Shown here in pieces: positions 8,201-16,857 of a stretch of DNA of 56,636 nt (within the stretch, counting starts at the first letter, position 1; each line of letters begins with the position of its first letter). A program made the position numbers and the translations under genes. The stretch is from Lachnospiraceae bacterium. Lineage in GTDB: Bacteria; Bacillota; Clostridia; Lachnospirales; Lachnospiraceae. The stretch is taken from the NCBI GenBank assembly GCA_014804755.1, contig JAAUZE010000021.1, forward strand, positions 1 to 56,636, in the 5' to 3' direction. Below the pieces are notes generated by a model. It did not search any database. It had not been told where the DNA came from and was given only the letters and a program-made list of their open reading frames with translations.

Positions 8201-9818
8201 ACGTCGAAAACCGCGCCGTGATCTTTCCGTTCTCCACCCTAACCGCACCGATCTCAATAATACGGTTGGATACCGGGGAAAATCCCGTCGTCTCTAAGTC
8301 AAACACCACATAAGCGCCGTCCAACGGGTATTCCTTCGGATTTGTGACAATCTGCTTTAAGTCATCGACCAGATACCCTTCCACGCCGTAAATCGGCTTG
8401 AATCCGGCGGGCAGCTTATCCAGCGCATGGTTCGCCTCGGGAAACGCCTGTACATCGCCGTGATCGGTGATCGCCATCGCACTCATGCCCCAGCGACCCG
8501 CGCACTTTAACAGATCAGCGACGTCGGAAACCCCGTCCATATCGCTCATCTTTGTATGACAATGCAGCTCCACACGCTTGCGCACACTGTAATCCATGCG
8601 CGGCTTGCGGGTATCCGTGCTTTTTTTGATTCCGAAGATCGAACCGATCGTGAGCTCTCCGTCGAACCGGTCAAGCTGGGTCACGCCCTTGAGCTTCACA
8701 AATTCATTCTGCTTGAATTGATCTTTTACTTCTTCAAACTGCTCGTTTTTGAAAAACATTTTCACCGTGATCGTATCGGTAAAATCCGTGAGATCAAAGA
8801 TCAAAATGGTTTTTTCGTTCTTGATCGCGCGCGGTTCCACTCTTGTGAGCATGCCGGAGACAACAACCTCCTCCATCTCGCCCTGAATTTCGTCAAGCCG
8901 CATCGGATCGTCGTCAAAATCACGCCCCCAGATGACATCAGGATTGTCCGTGCGCCTGCCGCTTTTGGCATAGCCGCCCTTGGAATAAGCGGCTTTTCCG
9001 AATTCTCTTCCCGCTCCGCGCTCCGCATTCCGCGTTTTTAATAATTTTTCCTGCCCTGATTCCCGGGACGCATTCCGCGCAGTCATATCCGCTGTACCTT
9101 TCGATACGCCGCCTGCTCCCGGTGCCGTGCCGTCCGCTCCCGGTGACACACCACCCACTCCCGGTGCCGCAACAGAAGCTTCGTCGCCCGCACCGTTTTC
9201 GATGTGGGCGTCTTCTGCCTGCGCGCCCGATGCCGCCGCTCCCGCGCGGCCCACAATATCCATGACCTCCCTGCGAAGCCGCTCCTCATCCTCCTGCCTG
9301 TGCTTGTTCACCGCTGCCTCGCGATAGGTGATCTCCGCCTCCGCATGCATGGAAAAGCGTTTTTGCAGAAGGTTGTCCAAAATGTGCTTTAAGTCCCGTT
9401 CTTTCCCGCGCGCAAGCACGGTATCCTCCACTTCTACGACAAGCTCATGCTCGCCCGGATAGGAAAAATGTGCTTTTTTCATCATGGAAAAAAGCACATG
9501 ATCGTAAGCGCGCAGCTCCAAAAGGAGGCTGTCATAATACGCCTCCATAAGCTTTTTTACGTCATACTGCGCAGAAAGGACATAGCGCTCCAGCAGGCGT
9601 ACGGTCATGTTCGCCCGCGAAAAAAGCTGCTTTTTGATCTCCCGCTCGGCATAAAAAATATCTTCCTTTTGCAGCAGACGCTCTGAAAAAAGATACACGC
9701 GCAGCATATCCTTATTCCGGGTTGTGCTGACGCGCTCCACTAAGACAGGTTCAAAACGCGCGCTGACTGTCTGATTCAGTTTCAGTGAGGGAAACACCTC
9801 AAAAAAGCTTTTCGCCAT
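5229..9818 (-). CDS. polC: DNA polymerase III alpha subunit, PolC type
   Basis: A 1529-residue replicative polymerase, the Gram-positive leading-strand enzyme that also carries its own proofreading exonuclease. In order: N-terminal domain (1-195), a low-complexity Gly/Ala/Pro linker (about 200-285), an OB fold (about 310-395), a PHP domain (RVELHCHTKMSD near 419), a DnaQ-like exonuclease inserted in the PHP domain (VVFDLETTGF near 506), a zinc-binding stretch (CANC...CPKC near 990) and the palm (GSRGSVGSSF, PDIDLNF near 1052). The tail (ISNQLSLFDF-like SNQLSLFDF) is the beta-clamp-binding peptide. Length is slightly above the usual 1430-1480 because of the linker. It starts 2 bases after the ispG stop, so translation is probably coupled. 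Confidence 0.98.
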   Translation of the reverse strand: MAKSFFEVFPSLKLNQTVSARFEPVLVERVSTTRNKDMLRVYLFSERLLQKEDIFYAEREIKKQLFSRANMTVRLLERYVLSAQYDVKKLMEAYYDSLLLELRAYDHVLFSMMKKAHFSYPGEHELVVEVEDTVLARGKERDLKHILDNLLQKRFSMHAEAEITYREAAVNKHRQEDEERLRREVMDIVGRAGAAASGAQAEDAHIENGAGDEASVAAPGVGGVSPGADGTAPGAGGVSKGTADMTARNASRESGQEKLLKTRNAERGAGREFGKAAYSKGGYAKSGRRTDNPDVIWGRDFDDDPMRLDEIQGEMEEVVVSGMLTRVEPRAIKNEKTILIFDLTDFTDTITVKMFFKNEQFEEVKDQFKQNEFVKLKGVTQLDRFDGELTIGSIFGIKKSTDTRKPRMDYSVRKRVELHCHTKMSDMDGVSDVADLLKCAGRWGMSAMAITDHGDVQAFPEANHALDKLPAGFKPIYGVEGYLVDDLKQIVTNPKEYPLDGAYVVFDLETTGFSPVSNRIIEIGAVRVENGKITARFSTFVNPDVPIPYEIEKLTNIHDSMVMDAPMIEQILPEFVSFCEGAVMVAHNADFDMSFLKENCKRQGFGTDYTYLDTVALARALLPELNKFTLDTICKKLNISLEGHHRAVNDAEATAEIFVRFLAMCKEQGADDLSKINALGASNVEAVRKLHAYHVIVLAKNDTGRINLYKLISESHLNYFSRRPKMPKSLLMKYREGLIIGSACEAGELFRAIVEEKSEEDISRIVRFYDYLEVQPIGNNRFMIRDEKISNVNSEEDLIALNKKIIALGEQFCKPVVATCDVHFLNPEDEIYRRILMAGQGFPDADEQAPLYLRTTEEMLAEFSYLPPEKAEEIVITNTNLIADMCEYISPVRPDKCPPVIENSDQILTDICYNRAHELYGENLPEIVKKRLKRELNSIISNGFAVMYIIAQKLVWKSVEDGYLVGSRGSVGSSFVAFMAGITEVNSLAPHYRCANCFYTDFDSEEVAAFSGRSGCDMPDKICPKCGKPLVKDGFDIPFETFLGFKGNKEPDIDLNFSGEYQSKAHKYTEVIFGYGQTYRAGTIGAVADKTAYGYVRKYFEERGVKKRASEINRLSIGCTGVRRTTGQHPGGIVVLPVGEEINSFTPVQHPANDMTTPIITTHFDYHSIDHNLLKLDILGHDDPTMIRMLQDLTGVDPTKIPLDDKQVMSLFSSTEALGITPDEIGGCEMGSLGIPEFGTEFVIQMLKDTKPQSFSDLVRISGLSHGTDVWLGNAQTLIEEGKATISTAICTRDDIMIYLIQKGIESEQAFTIMEKVRKGKGLTDEMEQVMLEHDVPDWYIWSCKKIKYMFPKAHAAAYVMMAWRIAYCKVNYPLAYYAAYFSIRAKAFSYSLMCRGRAHLESIMSDYKKRMDTLANKEQDAYGDMKIVQEMYARGYEFEPIDIFKAQSRLFTVTDDGKIMPALTSIDGVSEAIADAIVEAAKDGPFLSRDDFYDRTKTPKKCVDEMAEMGLLGDIPLSNQLSLFDFVS

Positions 9819-9820
9819 GA

Positions 9821-10882
9821 TTACGCCTCATTCCAGTTTAGCAGCTCGTCCCTTAAAACGGAAAGCAGTTGTTCCTCCGGCACTTTTCTCACGATCTCAC
9901 CCTTTTTGATCAGGAGACCTTCTCCGTCGCCGCCCGCGATGCCGATGTCCGCCTCCCTCGCCTCTCCGGGACCGTTTACGGCGCAGCCCATCACGGCAAC
10001 CTTAATATTCAACGGAATATCCTGCACCATTTCCTCGACTTTGTTCGCCAATCCGATCAGGTCGATCCTCGTTCTTCCGCAGGTCGGGCAGGAAACAACC
10101 TCAATGCCGCCCGCACGAAGCCCCATATTGCGCAGGATCATTTTGGCGCTCTTTACTTCCTCCACGGGATCGCCTGTCAAAGAAACGCGAATCGTGTCGC
10201 CGATCCCCTCATGCAGAATCACGCCGAGCCCGAGCGCAGACTTGATATTACCGCTTGTCAGCGTTCCCGACTCCGTAATGCCGACATGCAGCGGATAATC
10301 GGTCTTTTCCGCGATCAGCTCATGCGCTTTGATGGAAAAAAGAACATCCGAGGACTTGATGCTGATGACGATCCTGTCATAATCAAACTCCTCGATCATG
10401 CGCACCTTTAAAAGGGCGCTCTCCACAATGCCTTCCGGCGTCACACCCCCGTATTTTTCAATCATTTCGCGCTCTAAGCTGCCGCCGTTCACGCCGACGC
10501 GGATCGGAACATTCCGCTCTCTTGCCGCATCCACGACCGCCTTCACGTTTTCCTTGGAACCGATATTTCCCGGATTAATGCGAATCTTATCCGCGCCGTT
10601 TTCGATCGCCGCGATCGCCATACGGTAGTCAAAATGAATATCCGCCACGAGCGGAATCCGGATCTGTTTTTTGATCTCTGCGATTGCCTGCGCCGCTTCT
10701 TTATTCGGTACGGTACAGCGGACAATCTCACAGCCTGCCGCCTCCAACCGATGTATCTGCTGTACGGTCGCCTGCACATCCTCCGTCCGCGTATTTGTCA
10801 TGGATTGTATTAAAATCGGATTGCCGCCGCCGATCAGGCGGTCTCCGATTTGAATTGCTTTGGTCCGTTCTCTTTTTGTCAT
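9821..10882 (-). CDS. ispG: 4-hydroxy-3-methylbut-2-enyl diphosphate synthase (flavodoxin type)
   Basis: A 353-residue 4Fe-4S enzyme of the non-mevalonate (MEP) isoprenoid pathway; it turns 2-C-methyl-erythritol 2,4-cyclodiphosphate into HMBPP. The TIM-barrel part starts [20 protein letters not shown]; the cluster-binding region holds [11 protein letters not shown] and [16 protein letters not shown]. Length is typical of the short bacterial form. GAGGG is 6 bases from the second of two adjacent ATGs, so I start at 10882. It shares the pathway with dxr a few genes upstream, and feeds undecaprenyl phosphate made by UppS. Confidence 0.97.
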   Translation of the reverse strand: MTKRERTKAIQIGDRLIGGGNPILIQSMTNTRTEDVQATVQQIHRLEAAGCEIVRCTVPNKEAAQAIAEIKKQIRIPLVADIHFDYRMAIAAIENGADKIRINPGNIGSKENVKAVVDAARERNVPIRVGVNGGSLEREMIEKYGGVTPEGIVESALLKVRMIEEFDYDRIVISIKSSDVLFSIKAHELIAEKTDYPLHVGITESGTLTSGNIKSALGLGVILHEGIGDTIRVSLTGDPVEEVKSAKMILRNMGLRAGGIEVVSCPTCGRTRIDLIGLANKVEEMVQDIPLNIKVAVMGCAVNGPGEAREADIGIAGGDGEGLLIKKGEIVRKVPEEQLLSVLRDELLNWNEA

Positions 10883-10929
10883 CATGCACCCTCATTCCCG
10901 CATTCATTTCCGCAAAGTGGATTTACTCT

Positions 10930-10958
10930 ATTATAGCAGTTTCTTCTATTGTTTTCCA
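10930..10958 (-). promoter_or_regulatory. Promoter of ispG-polC
   Basis: On the minus strand, TGGAAA, 17 bases, then TATAAT with an upstream TGC (extended -10). The -35 is weak, which the extended -10 may offset. About 45 bases separate it from the ispG start. Confidence 0.5.
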
Positions 10959-11090
10959 CCGGGATTTGAAAGTCGAATTCATACTTATGTCATGTTAATG
11001 AAAGATAAAACGGATTTTTCACAATATTCTCCGGCACTAAATTATGTGTTGCAGCAACAATGATACGATCTGACATGGAACATACCCGAT

Positions 11091-11424
11091 TCATGATAGA
11101 TCGACGATGTTCTTATCAACCGTCGACATTAACAGACGTTTCCACTTAAAAGCTAAAAATCCCCTCATCCATTCATTTAAGAAATCCAAATAGGATGCCC
11201 TTTCATTATGGCTTGAGAAGAACTCAAAAACAGTGTCAAAAATTAAATAAAAATTTAATAACAGTACAATTACCATGATACGACCGTCAACATGATTCAT
11301 TGCCGCATCGGCAATAAACTCCAAAATATAGGCAAGCGAAATGCAACACCCGCCCATATGTAATTCATACTCAAATATAAAAACAATAGTTATTTTTACG
11401 CTTCCATACAAATCTTTTCATCAT
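11091..11424 (-). pseudogene. Small membrane-type gene with probable frameshift
   Basis: The natural start is an ATG at 11424 overlapping the upstream stop codon by 4 bases (ATGA), but that frame ends after 17 codons (MMKRFVWKRKNNYCFYI). The shifted frame then runs on without stop for about 90 residues: a hydrophobic segment around IMVIVLLLNFYLIFDTVF and a charged C-terminus. A one-base change in the T-rich stretch near 11371-11385 would join them. The only start for the downstream frame alone is a TTG with no ribosome site. No family recognised. Confidence 0.45.
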
Positions 11425-12023
11425 GAGTCCCTCTCTGACGATATCTTCAAAAGTGTTTTCAGCATACTATCAACCCCTGTCACTTGCAAGTTCTGCCGGT
11501 AGGGCGCGGGCAGCGCAGATAACACATGTTTTTTAAAAAGCACAAAGCTTCTGCTGTAGCGCAGACTCCCGTCGCTTCCTTTTGCCCGAAAGCGCACACA
11601 GATCAGGGCGGCCTCTTCCACCCGGGGATCAACATAAACCTGTTCCGCCGTCCTTGTCCATACACCGTCATTTTGACAAATCTCATATTCCCATGCATCA
11701 TCCGGAAACGTAAAATACAGCCCCTCCCCCAAAACGGCGGGATGCTCCGTTGAAAGCAGACGTTTTACCCCGTTTGTATCATAAATTGTCATAAAAAGCG
11801 TCCCCATCGCTGCCTCGTTCTTATCTTTTCCCCTCTCATAACAGGAACTGTCCGTCAGCCCTTTGCCATGCACAGCCTGACTTGCAGGCGAATATCCCGG
11901 ACTCCCTTCGTAAAGCAGAAAAATAAGCATAGATAGAAAACAAGCGCATAACGCAACAGGATGCAGCAAAACCGTTTTTTTGTAATTTCTGTGGCAGATA
12001 CGCCACGGCAGAAAACACCTCAT
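11421..12023 (-). CDS. Hypothetical single-pass membrane protein
   Basis: A 200-residue protein with a basic N-terminus, a membrane segment at about residues 19-38 (TVLLHPVALCACFLSMLIFLL region) and a soluble outer part. The C-terminal half has strand-rich sequence such as EGLYFTFPDDAWEYEIC. I do not recognise the family. It sits behind a terminator after rseP and overlaps the next, apparently frameshifted gene by 4 bases, so the two were probably a unit inserted in the rseP-ispG interval. Confidence 0.6.
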   Translation of the reverse strand: MRCFLPWRICHRNYKKTVLLHPVALCACFLSMLIFLLYEGSPGYSPASQAVHGKGLTDSSCYERGKDKNEAAMGTLFMTIYDTNGVKRLLSTEHPAVLGEGLYFTFPDDAWEYEICQNDGVWTRTAEQVYVDPRVEEAALICVRFRAKGSDGSLRYSRSFVLFKKHVLSALPAPYRQNLQVTGVDSMLKTLLKISSERDS

Positions 12024-12130
12024 AAAAAATACCTCAGATCAGCATTTTTATTATATCCCTCTTCCGCATCTTGCGCTATCGGCAGAATGACGATTTTTTT
12101 CAGGCCTTGCTTTTCCGGCATTTCCGGCAT

Positions 12131-12168
12131 AAAAAAGAAGTGTCCCGCATTCGGAACACCTCGTTTTT
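12131..12168. terminator. Two-way rho-independent terminator after rseP
   Basis: A stem with CATT loop (GTGTCCCG/CGGAACAC core, 12140-12159) is flanked by AAAAAAG on the left and TTTTTT on the right, so it works in either direction. It closes the pyrH-to-rseP series. Confidence 0.75.
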
Positions 12169-12316
12169 TGTGCAATCTGTCAGCCGCCTCCTTATTCCCG
12201 CAAGCAATGAGCCAAGCGGCTGCGCAGCAGACATTGGGCGAATGCCGCGAGGGTGAATATCCCGCAGCTTGCTACGCATTCAAGTATGATGCCCCGCCAG
12301 CTTGCTGCTGGGTATT

Positions 12317-13414
12317 TCACTTGAGCAGCCGCATAATATCATTATACATGACGAATACCATGAGCGCCAGCAGCATGATCACCCCGATAAAGTGTACGAC
12401 CGCCTCCTTGTCACGCGGTACCGGCTTTCCGCGGATCGCTTCAATAAATGCGAATACAAGCCTGCCGCCGTCCAGTGCAGGAAGCGGGAGCAGATTGACG
12501 ACTCCCAGGTTCGCGCTCAGCAAGATCGCAAAATTCAGCATACTTGCGATCAATGTTAAGATGCCGTACTCGGACGCTTCATCATAGACCTCGCCGACCA
12601 CCTGCGCCATGCCGACCGGTCCGGAAAGATCCTTAACGGATGCTTCTCCCCGAAACAGCATGAACAGACTCTTATAAGTGACCTTGATCCAGTAACGGAC
12701 CTCATAATATCCCGCCTTGATCGTGTCGATCGGACCGCATTTTTCATAAATGCCGCCCGTAAGACCCATGTAATATCGTCCCGCCTGCTCATCATAGCGC
12801 GGTGTGATCACAGTCGTATATCGCTCCCCGTCCCGCTCATAGACAACCTTCACATCCCTGCCCTGATTGAGCTGAGAAAATATGGTTACTTCGCGGTAAA
12901 GATGCACCCGCTCCCCGTTTAGGGAAATGATCTCATCCCCTGCCATTAATCCCGCCTCTTCAGCCGGATAACCCTCCACGACGCTGATCAGCTTTGTACC
13001 GTCAGTACCGGACATTCCGACGACGATCAGGGAAAAGAAAAATGCAAGCAGAAAATTGAAGATCGGTCCCGCCGCATAGGTCGCGATCCGCACCCACACG
13101 CTTGCCGCCGGCAGCGAGCGATCCCGTTCCGTATCCGGTATCAGTTCCTGTGCCTGTGCTGCGTCCTCTTCTTTTTTCTTTTTTTCTGCTTCATCCAGCC
13201 CGTCCTCGTTCTCAAAAATACAGGCGCCGCCAAGCGGCAGCAGACGCCATGTGTAAAGCGTCTCTTTTCCCTGCCGTTTCAGTAAGATCGGTCCGGCGCC
13301 TACGGTAAACTCCAACACGCGGACACCGTTCGCCTTCGCGATCAAAAAATGACCGAATTCATGTGCGATGACGACCACCGCAAATATCACGAGAAACCAT
13401 AAAATTTTTATCAT
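12317..13414 (-). CDS. rseP: RIP metalloprotease, site-2 protease
   Basis: A 365-residue zinc protease that cuts within the membrane, for example signal peptides or anti-sigma factors. The first membrane helix holds VVIAHEFGHFLIAKANG with the HExxH zinc motif; a PDZ domain lies at about 165-245; the last helices carry NLLPLPALDGGRL, the third zinc ligand region. Between zinc motif and PDZ there is a charged loop (EAEKKKKEEDAAQAQE). The start overlaps the dxr stop by 4 bases. The neighbours cdsA-dxr-rseP are the standard order in Firmicutes. Confidence 0.97.
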   Translation of the reverse strand: MIKILWFLVIFAVVVIAHEFGHFLIAKANGVRVLEFTVGAGPILLKRQGKETLYTWRLLPLGGACIFENEDGLDEAEKKKKEEDAAQAQELIPDTERDRSLPAASVWVRIATYAAGPIFNFLLAFFFSLIVVGMSGTDGTKLISVVEGYPAEEAGLMAGDEIISLNGERVHLYREVTIFSQLNQGRDVKVVYERDGERYTTVITPRYDEQAGRYYMGLTGGIYEKCGPIDTIKAGYYEVRYWIKVTYKSLFMLFRGEASVKDLSGPVGMAQVVGEVYDEASEYGILTLIASMLNFAILLSANLGVVNLLPLPALDGGRLVFAFIEAIRGKPVPRDKEAVVHFIGVIMLLALMVFVMYNDIMRLLK

Positions 13415-14586
13415 AATTGTGTATCTCCGGTTAATTGCTTAATAAAATCATATGTCTCTGCTTCCGCTTCAAGAATCTCATTTACATTCGGATTATTGAC
13501 AATCCGATGGGCGCTCATACAGTCCGCTATCAGCTCATAAATCTGTAAAAAGCGTATCTTTTTTTGTAAAAACAAACTGACTGCCCGCTCGTTTGCCGCA
13601 TTATACACGGTCGGCATCGTACCTCCCGCCTCCGCTGCCGCAAGCGCCATGGAAAGCCCCGCAAAGGTCTCCATATCCGGTTTTTCAAATGTGAGCTGCG
13701 AAATCTGACACAGATCCACACGCCCGCCATCCATCGGTTTTCTGTCCGGATAAAAAAGCGCATATTGAATCGGGAGCTTCATATCCGGCAGCCCCATCTG
13801 CCCGATGATCGAGCCATCCGCATATTCCACGGCGGAATGCAGGATGCTCTGCGGATGGATGAGCACCTCGATCTGTTTGATGTCCACATCAAACAGCCAG
13901 CGCGCTTCCATAACCTCCAAGCCCTTATTGACCAGCGTCGCCGAGTCGACCGTGATCTTTTTTCCCATTGACCAGTTCGGATGCTTGAGCGCATCCTCCA
14001 CCGTCACACAGGCAAGCTGCTCCTTTGTTCTTCCCCGGAACGGTCCGCCGGACGCCGTGAGCAGGATTTTATGCACACGCTCGCGCGGCTGTCCCTGCAT
14101 CGACTGAAAAATTGCGCTGTGCTCGCTGTCCACCGGAAGGATGGAAACGCCACACTCCTTCGCAAGCGGCATGATGATATGCCCCGCCGTCACAAGCGTC
14201 TCCTTATTGGCTAGTGCGATCGTCTTATGTGCTTTGATCGCCGCAATGGTCGGACGGATACCGATCATACCGACGATCGCCGTCACAAGCACCTCCACCT
14301 CCGGCATCGCCGCGATCTCCAACAGACCGTCCATACCGGAAACCACGCGCACGGGCAGATCCTTCACGCGCAGCGCAAGCTCTTTTGCCGCCTCGTCGGT
14401 CCACATACACGCGATCAGCGGATGAAATTCCCGTATCTGCGCCTCGATCGGCTCCACACGCGTCCCTCCCGCAAGAGCCACAACCTGTAACTCCGGATTT
14501 GCGCGCACGATTTCAACCGTCTGCGTGCCGATGGAGCCTGTTGACCCCAGAATTGCGATTTTTCTGCTTTCCGCATCTTTTTTCAT
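13411..14586 (-). CDS. dxr: 1-deoxy-D-xylulose 5-phosphate reductoisomerase
   Basis: A 391-residue NADPH-dependent enzyme for the first committed step of the MEP pathway. ILGSTGSIGTQTVEIV is the nucleotide-binding loop; ANKETLV and DSEHSAIFQ carry metal- and substrate-binding residues. I start at the ATG at 14586 because GGAGGG is 7 bases upstream; the longer frame to 14616 lacks support. It lies in the same transcript direction as uppS and cdsA. Confidence 0.97.
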   Translation of the reverse strand: MKKDAESRKIAILGSTGSIGTQTVEIVRANPELQVVALAGGTRVEPIEAQIREFHPLIACMWTDEAAKELALRVKDLPVRVVSGMDGLLEIAAMPEVEVLVTAIVGMIGIRPTIAAIKAHKTIALANKETLVTAGHIIMPLAKECGVSILPVDSEHSAIFQSMQGQPRERVHKILLTASGGPFRGRTKEQLACVTVEDALKHPNWSMGKKITVDSATLVNKGLEVMEARWLFDVDIKQIEVLIHPQSILHSAVEYADGSIIGQMGLPDMKLPIQYALFYPDRKPMDGGRVDLCQISQLTFEKPDMETFAGLSMALAAAEAGGTMPTVYNAANERAVSLFLQKKIRFLQIYELIADCMSAHRIVNNPNVNEILEAEAETYDFIKQLTGDTQL

Positions 14587-14619
14587 CGCTGCCCTCCATC
14601 TCATCATAATCAGCACTGT

Positions 14620-15507
14620 TTATGCCAAAAGAAAAATTCCTAAAAAATAAATGAGCGGCGCCGTCACGATCACACTGTCGAAGCGGTCCATAATACCGCC
14701 ATGCCCCGGAATCAGCTTTCCGTAATCCTTAATATCATGATCGCGCTTAATACCCGATGCCGCCAGATCGCCGAGCTGGGAAAGCACAGAGCCGATGCCG
14801 CCGATCAAGGCAAAATAGAGTGCCTGATTCGGCAGCGCAAGCGTATTCGTTTTTTGCAGTAAAAATCCGTAAAGAAAACCGATCAGTGCCGCGCCCAAGA
14901 TGCCGCCGACCGAGCCTTCTATGGATTTCTTCGGGCTTAACACGGGCGCAAGCTTATGCTTTCCGAATGTCCTGCCGACAAGGTAGGCACAGGTATCGCT
15001 GATCCAACTGCTGATAAACACAAGCCATACAAGGTAAAAGCCCCCATGCCACTCGCGGATCAGCCAGATAAAGGAAAGCATGACAGGCGCATAGATACAG
15101 GCAAAAAAAGTTCTGATCGGCACATCGCACTTTGTCTTCGGAAATGTCAGCACATAGACTGCCATCAGGCACAGTAATGTGAGGATCATGACCATCAGGC
15201 ATACAAACGCGGCTGCCGCCGCACCCGTTATCGTCAGCTTCACATCCCCGCCTGCACGAAGAAGTCCAAGACCTGATCCATACAAATACATCAGCGCATC
15301 ATAACAGGTAATGCCGATGATGCCGATGATCTCATAGGCATTGGGCCTCTTTCCTTTTTCATTTACTCCCATCGCCCTCGTCAGCTCCAAAAATCCGATC
15401 AGGGACACGGCATAAATCGTGAGCAGCAATACCCAGTCCCCCGCCCAGATAGCGCCAAACGCCAGAATTACAAGCGCGATCCCGCTGATTGTTCTTGTCA
15501 GAAACAT
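14620..15507 (-). CDS. cdsA: Phosphatidate cytidylyltransferase
   Basis: A 295-residue membrane enzyme with about eight hydrophobic helices that makes CDP-diacylglycerol from CTP and phosphatidic acid. The C-terminal signature IKRDHDIKDYGKLIPGHGG followed by MDRFDS is diagnostic. The start is at 15507 (MFLTRTISG), preceded by AGGGGG and 19 bases after uppS; a longer frame upstream of it only shadows uppS. Confidence 0.97.
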   Translation of the reverse strand: MFLTRTISGIALVILAFGAIWAGDWVLLLTIYAVSLIGFLELTRAMGVNEKGKRPNAYEIIGIIGITCYDALMYLYGSGLGLLRAGGDVKLTITGAAAAAFVCLMVMILTLLCLMAVYVLTFPKTKCDVPIRTFFACIYAPVMLSFIWLIREWHGGFYLVWLVFISSWISDTCAYLVGRTFGKHKLAPVLSPKKSIEGSVGGILGAALIGFLYGFLLQKTNTLALPNQALYFALIGGIGSVLSQLGDLAASGIKRDHDIKDYGKLIPGHGGIMDRFDSVIVTAPLIYFLGIFLLA

Positions 15508-15526
15508 GTTTTTTCCCCCTGTCTTC

Positions 15527-16225
15527 TCACACTTTGCCGTACCGACGGTCCCTGTCCTGATAGGCCTCCACCGCTTTCTGCAATTCCTTCCCGTCAAAAT
15601 CCGGCCACGGTACGGGCGTAAAATAGAACTCGGCATAGGCCAGCTGCCAGAGCAGGAAATTCGAGAGACGCTGTTCCCCGCTCGTACGTATAAGCAGATC
15701 GGGCGCCGGAATTCCCGCCGTATCCAAAGACGCCTCAAACAACTCCGTCGTGATTTCCTCGGTAAGAAGTTCTCCCGCCTTTACCTGCGCGGCAATTCTC
15801 TGAACGGCGCGCAAAATCTCATCTCGGCTTCCATAATTGAGCGCAACGATAAAATTCAGACCGTCATAATCCTTGGTCGCTTCCTCCAGCTCCGCGATCT
15901 GACGCTGAAATTCATCATCCAATCCTGTCCGGTCACCGATCACACGCACGCGCATATTATTTTTTTTCGCCGTCTTCTTACAAGTGGAAAGATAGCTTTT
16001 TAAAAGCTTCATAAGCGCCGCGACTTCATCCGACGGCCTGCTCCAGTTTTCGGTAGAAAACGCATATACCGTCAGATAACGGATTCCCATATCATGCGCC
16101 GCGCGGCAGACGACCTCAACGTTTTTTGCGCCCTGCACATGCCCGTAATTACGGGGCATTCCCTTGCTTTTTGCCCAACGCCCGTTTCCATCCAAAATAA
16201 TCGCCACATGCTGCGGTATTTTCAT
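15527..16225 (-). CDS. uppS: Undecaprenyl diphosphate synthase (cis-prenyltransferase)
   Basis: A 232-residue cytosolic enzyme that adds isoprene units in cis to give C55 diphosphate, the lipid carrier for peptidoglycan and wall polymers. The N-terminus HVAIILDGNGRWAK holds the catalytic Asp; GHVQGAKNVEVV, FSTENWSRP and the C-terminal RTSGEQRLSNF are family motifs. Length is normal to slightly short. GGAGGAAAGG precedes the ATG. Confidence 0.97.
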   Translation of the reverse strand: MKIPQHVAIILDGNGRWAKSKGMPRNYGHVQGAKNVEVVCRAAHDMGIRYLTVYAFSTENWSRPSDEVAALMKLLKSYLSTCKKTAKKNNMRVRVIGDRTGLDDEFQRQIAELEEATKDYDGLNFIVALNYGSRDEILRAVQRIAAQVKAGELLTEEITTELFEASLDTAGIPAPDLLIRTSGEQRLSNFLLWQLAYAEFYFTPVPWPDFDGKELQKAVEAYQDRDRRYGKV

Positions 16226-16307
16226 ACCCTTTCCTCCTCAAAAGAATTCCTATCGTCAGATAGGGGCGCACCCGCATGCAAGCATGCCGTGCGCCCCCCA
16301 TTTTCGC

Positions 16308-16856
16308 TTATACCGTCATGATCTCTTTTGATTTACTCTCAACGAGCGTGTCAACTTCCTTAATGTACTTATCCGTTGCCTTTTGAAGCTGCTCCTCAAG
16401 CTGTTTTACCTCGTCCTCCGAGATTTCCTTGCTGAGCTTCTTCACCGCATCATTGCCGTCGCGTCTGGCATTACGGATAACAACTTTATTGTCCTCGCCC
16501 TTTTTCTTAATGTCCTTAACGAGTTCTTTTCTTCGATCCTCCGTCAGTTCGGGAAATACCAGTCTCACAACCGTTCCGTCGTTCGACGGCGTGATTCCGA
16601 CATCAGACATCATGATCGCCTTCTCAATCTCCTTGATCAGCGATTTTTCCCAGGGCGCAATCTGAATCATCCTTGCCTCAGGAACCGTGATATTACCGAC
16701 ACTCTGAATCGGCGTCGGCGTCCCGTAATAATCCACCTTGATCTTATCCAGTATATGCGGATTGGCACGCCCCGCACGGATCGTCTGAAAATCTGCCTGC
16801 AAAAACTCAAGCGCTTTCTGCATTTTTTCCTCGTACTGCACTAATCTTGCGTCCAT
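16308..16856 (-). CDS. frr: Ribosome recycling factor
   Basis: A 182-residue protein that splits post-termination ribosomes together with EF-G. The sequence RAGRANPHILDKIKVDYYGT and the C-terminal half KKKGEDNKVVIRNARRDGND match the two-domain RRF fold. It begins 1 base after the pyrH stop codon, the usual pairing, and is followed by uppS after 82 bases. Confidence 0.98.
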   Translation of the reverse strand: MDARLVQYEEKMQKALEFLQADFQTIRAGRANPHILDKIKVDYYGTPTPIQSVGNITVPEARMIQIAPWEKSLIKEIEKAIMMSDVGITPSNDGTVVRLVFPELTEDRRKELVKDIKKKGEDNKVVIRNARRDGNDAVKKLSKEISEDEVKQLEEQLQKATDKYIKEVDTLVESKSKEIMTV

Positions 16857-16857
16857 A

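Noticed and set aside
15508-15738. N-terminal extension of cdsA
   Set aside because: It only mirrors uppS in another frame; MFLTRTISG at 15507 has its own ribosome site.
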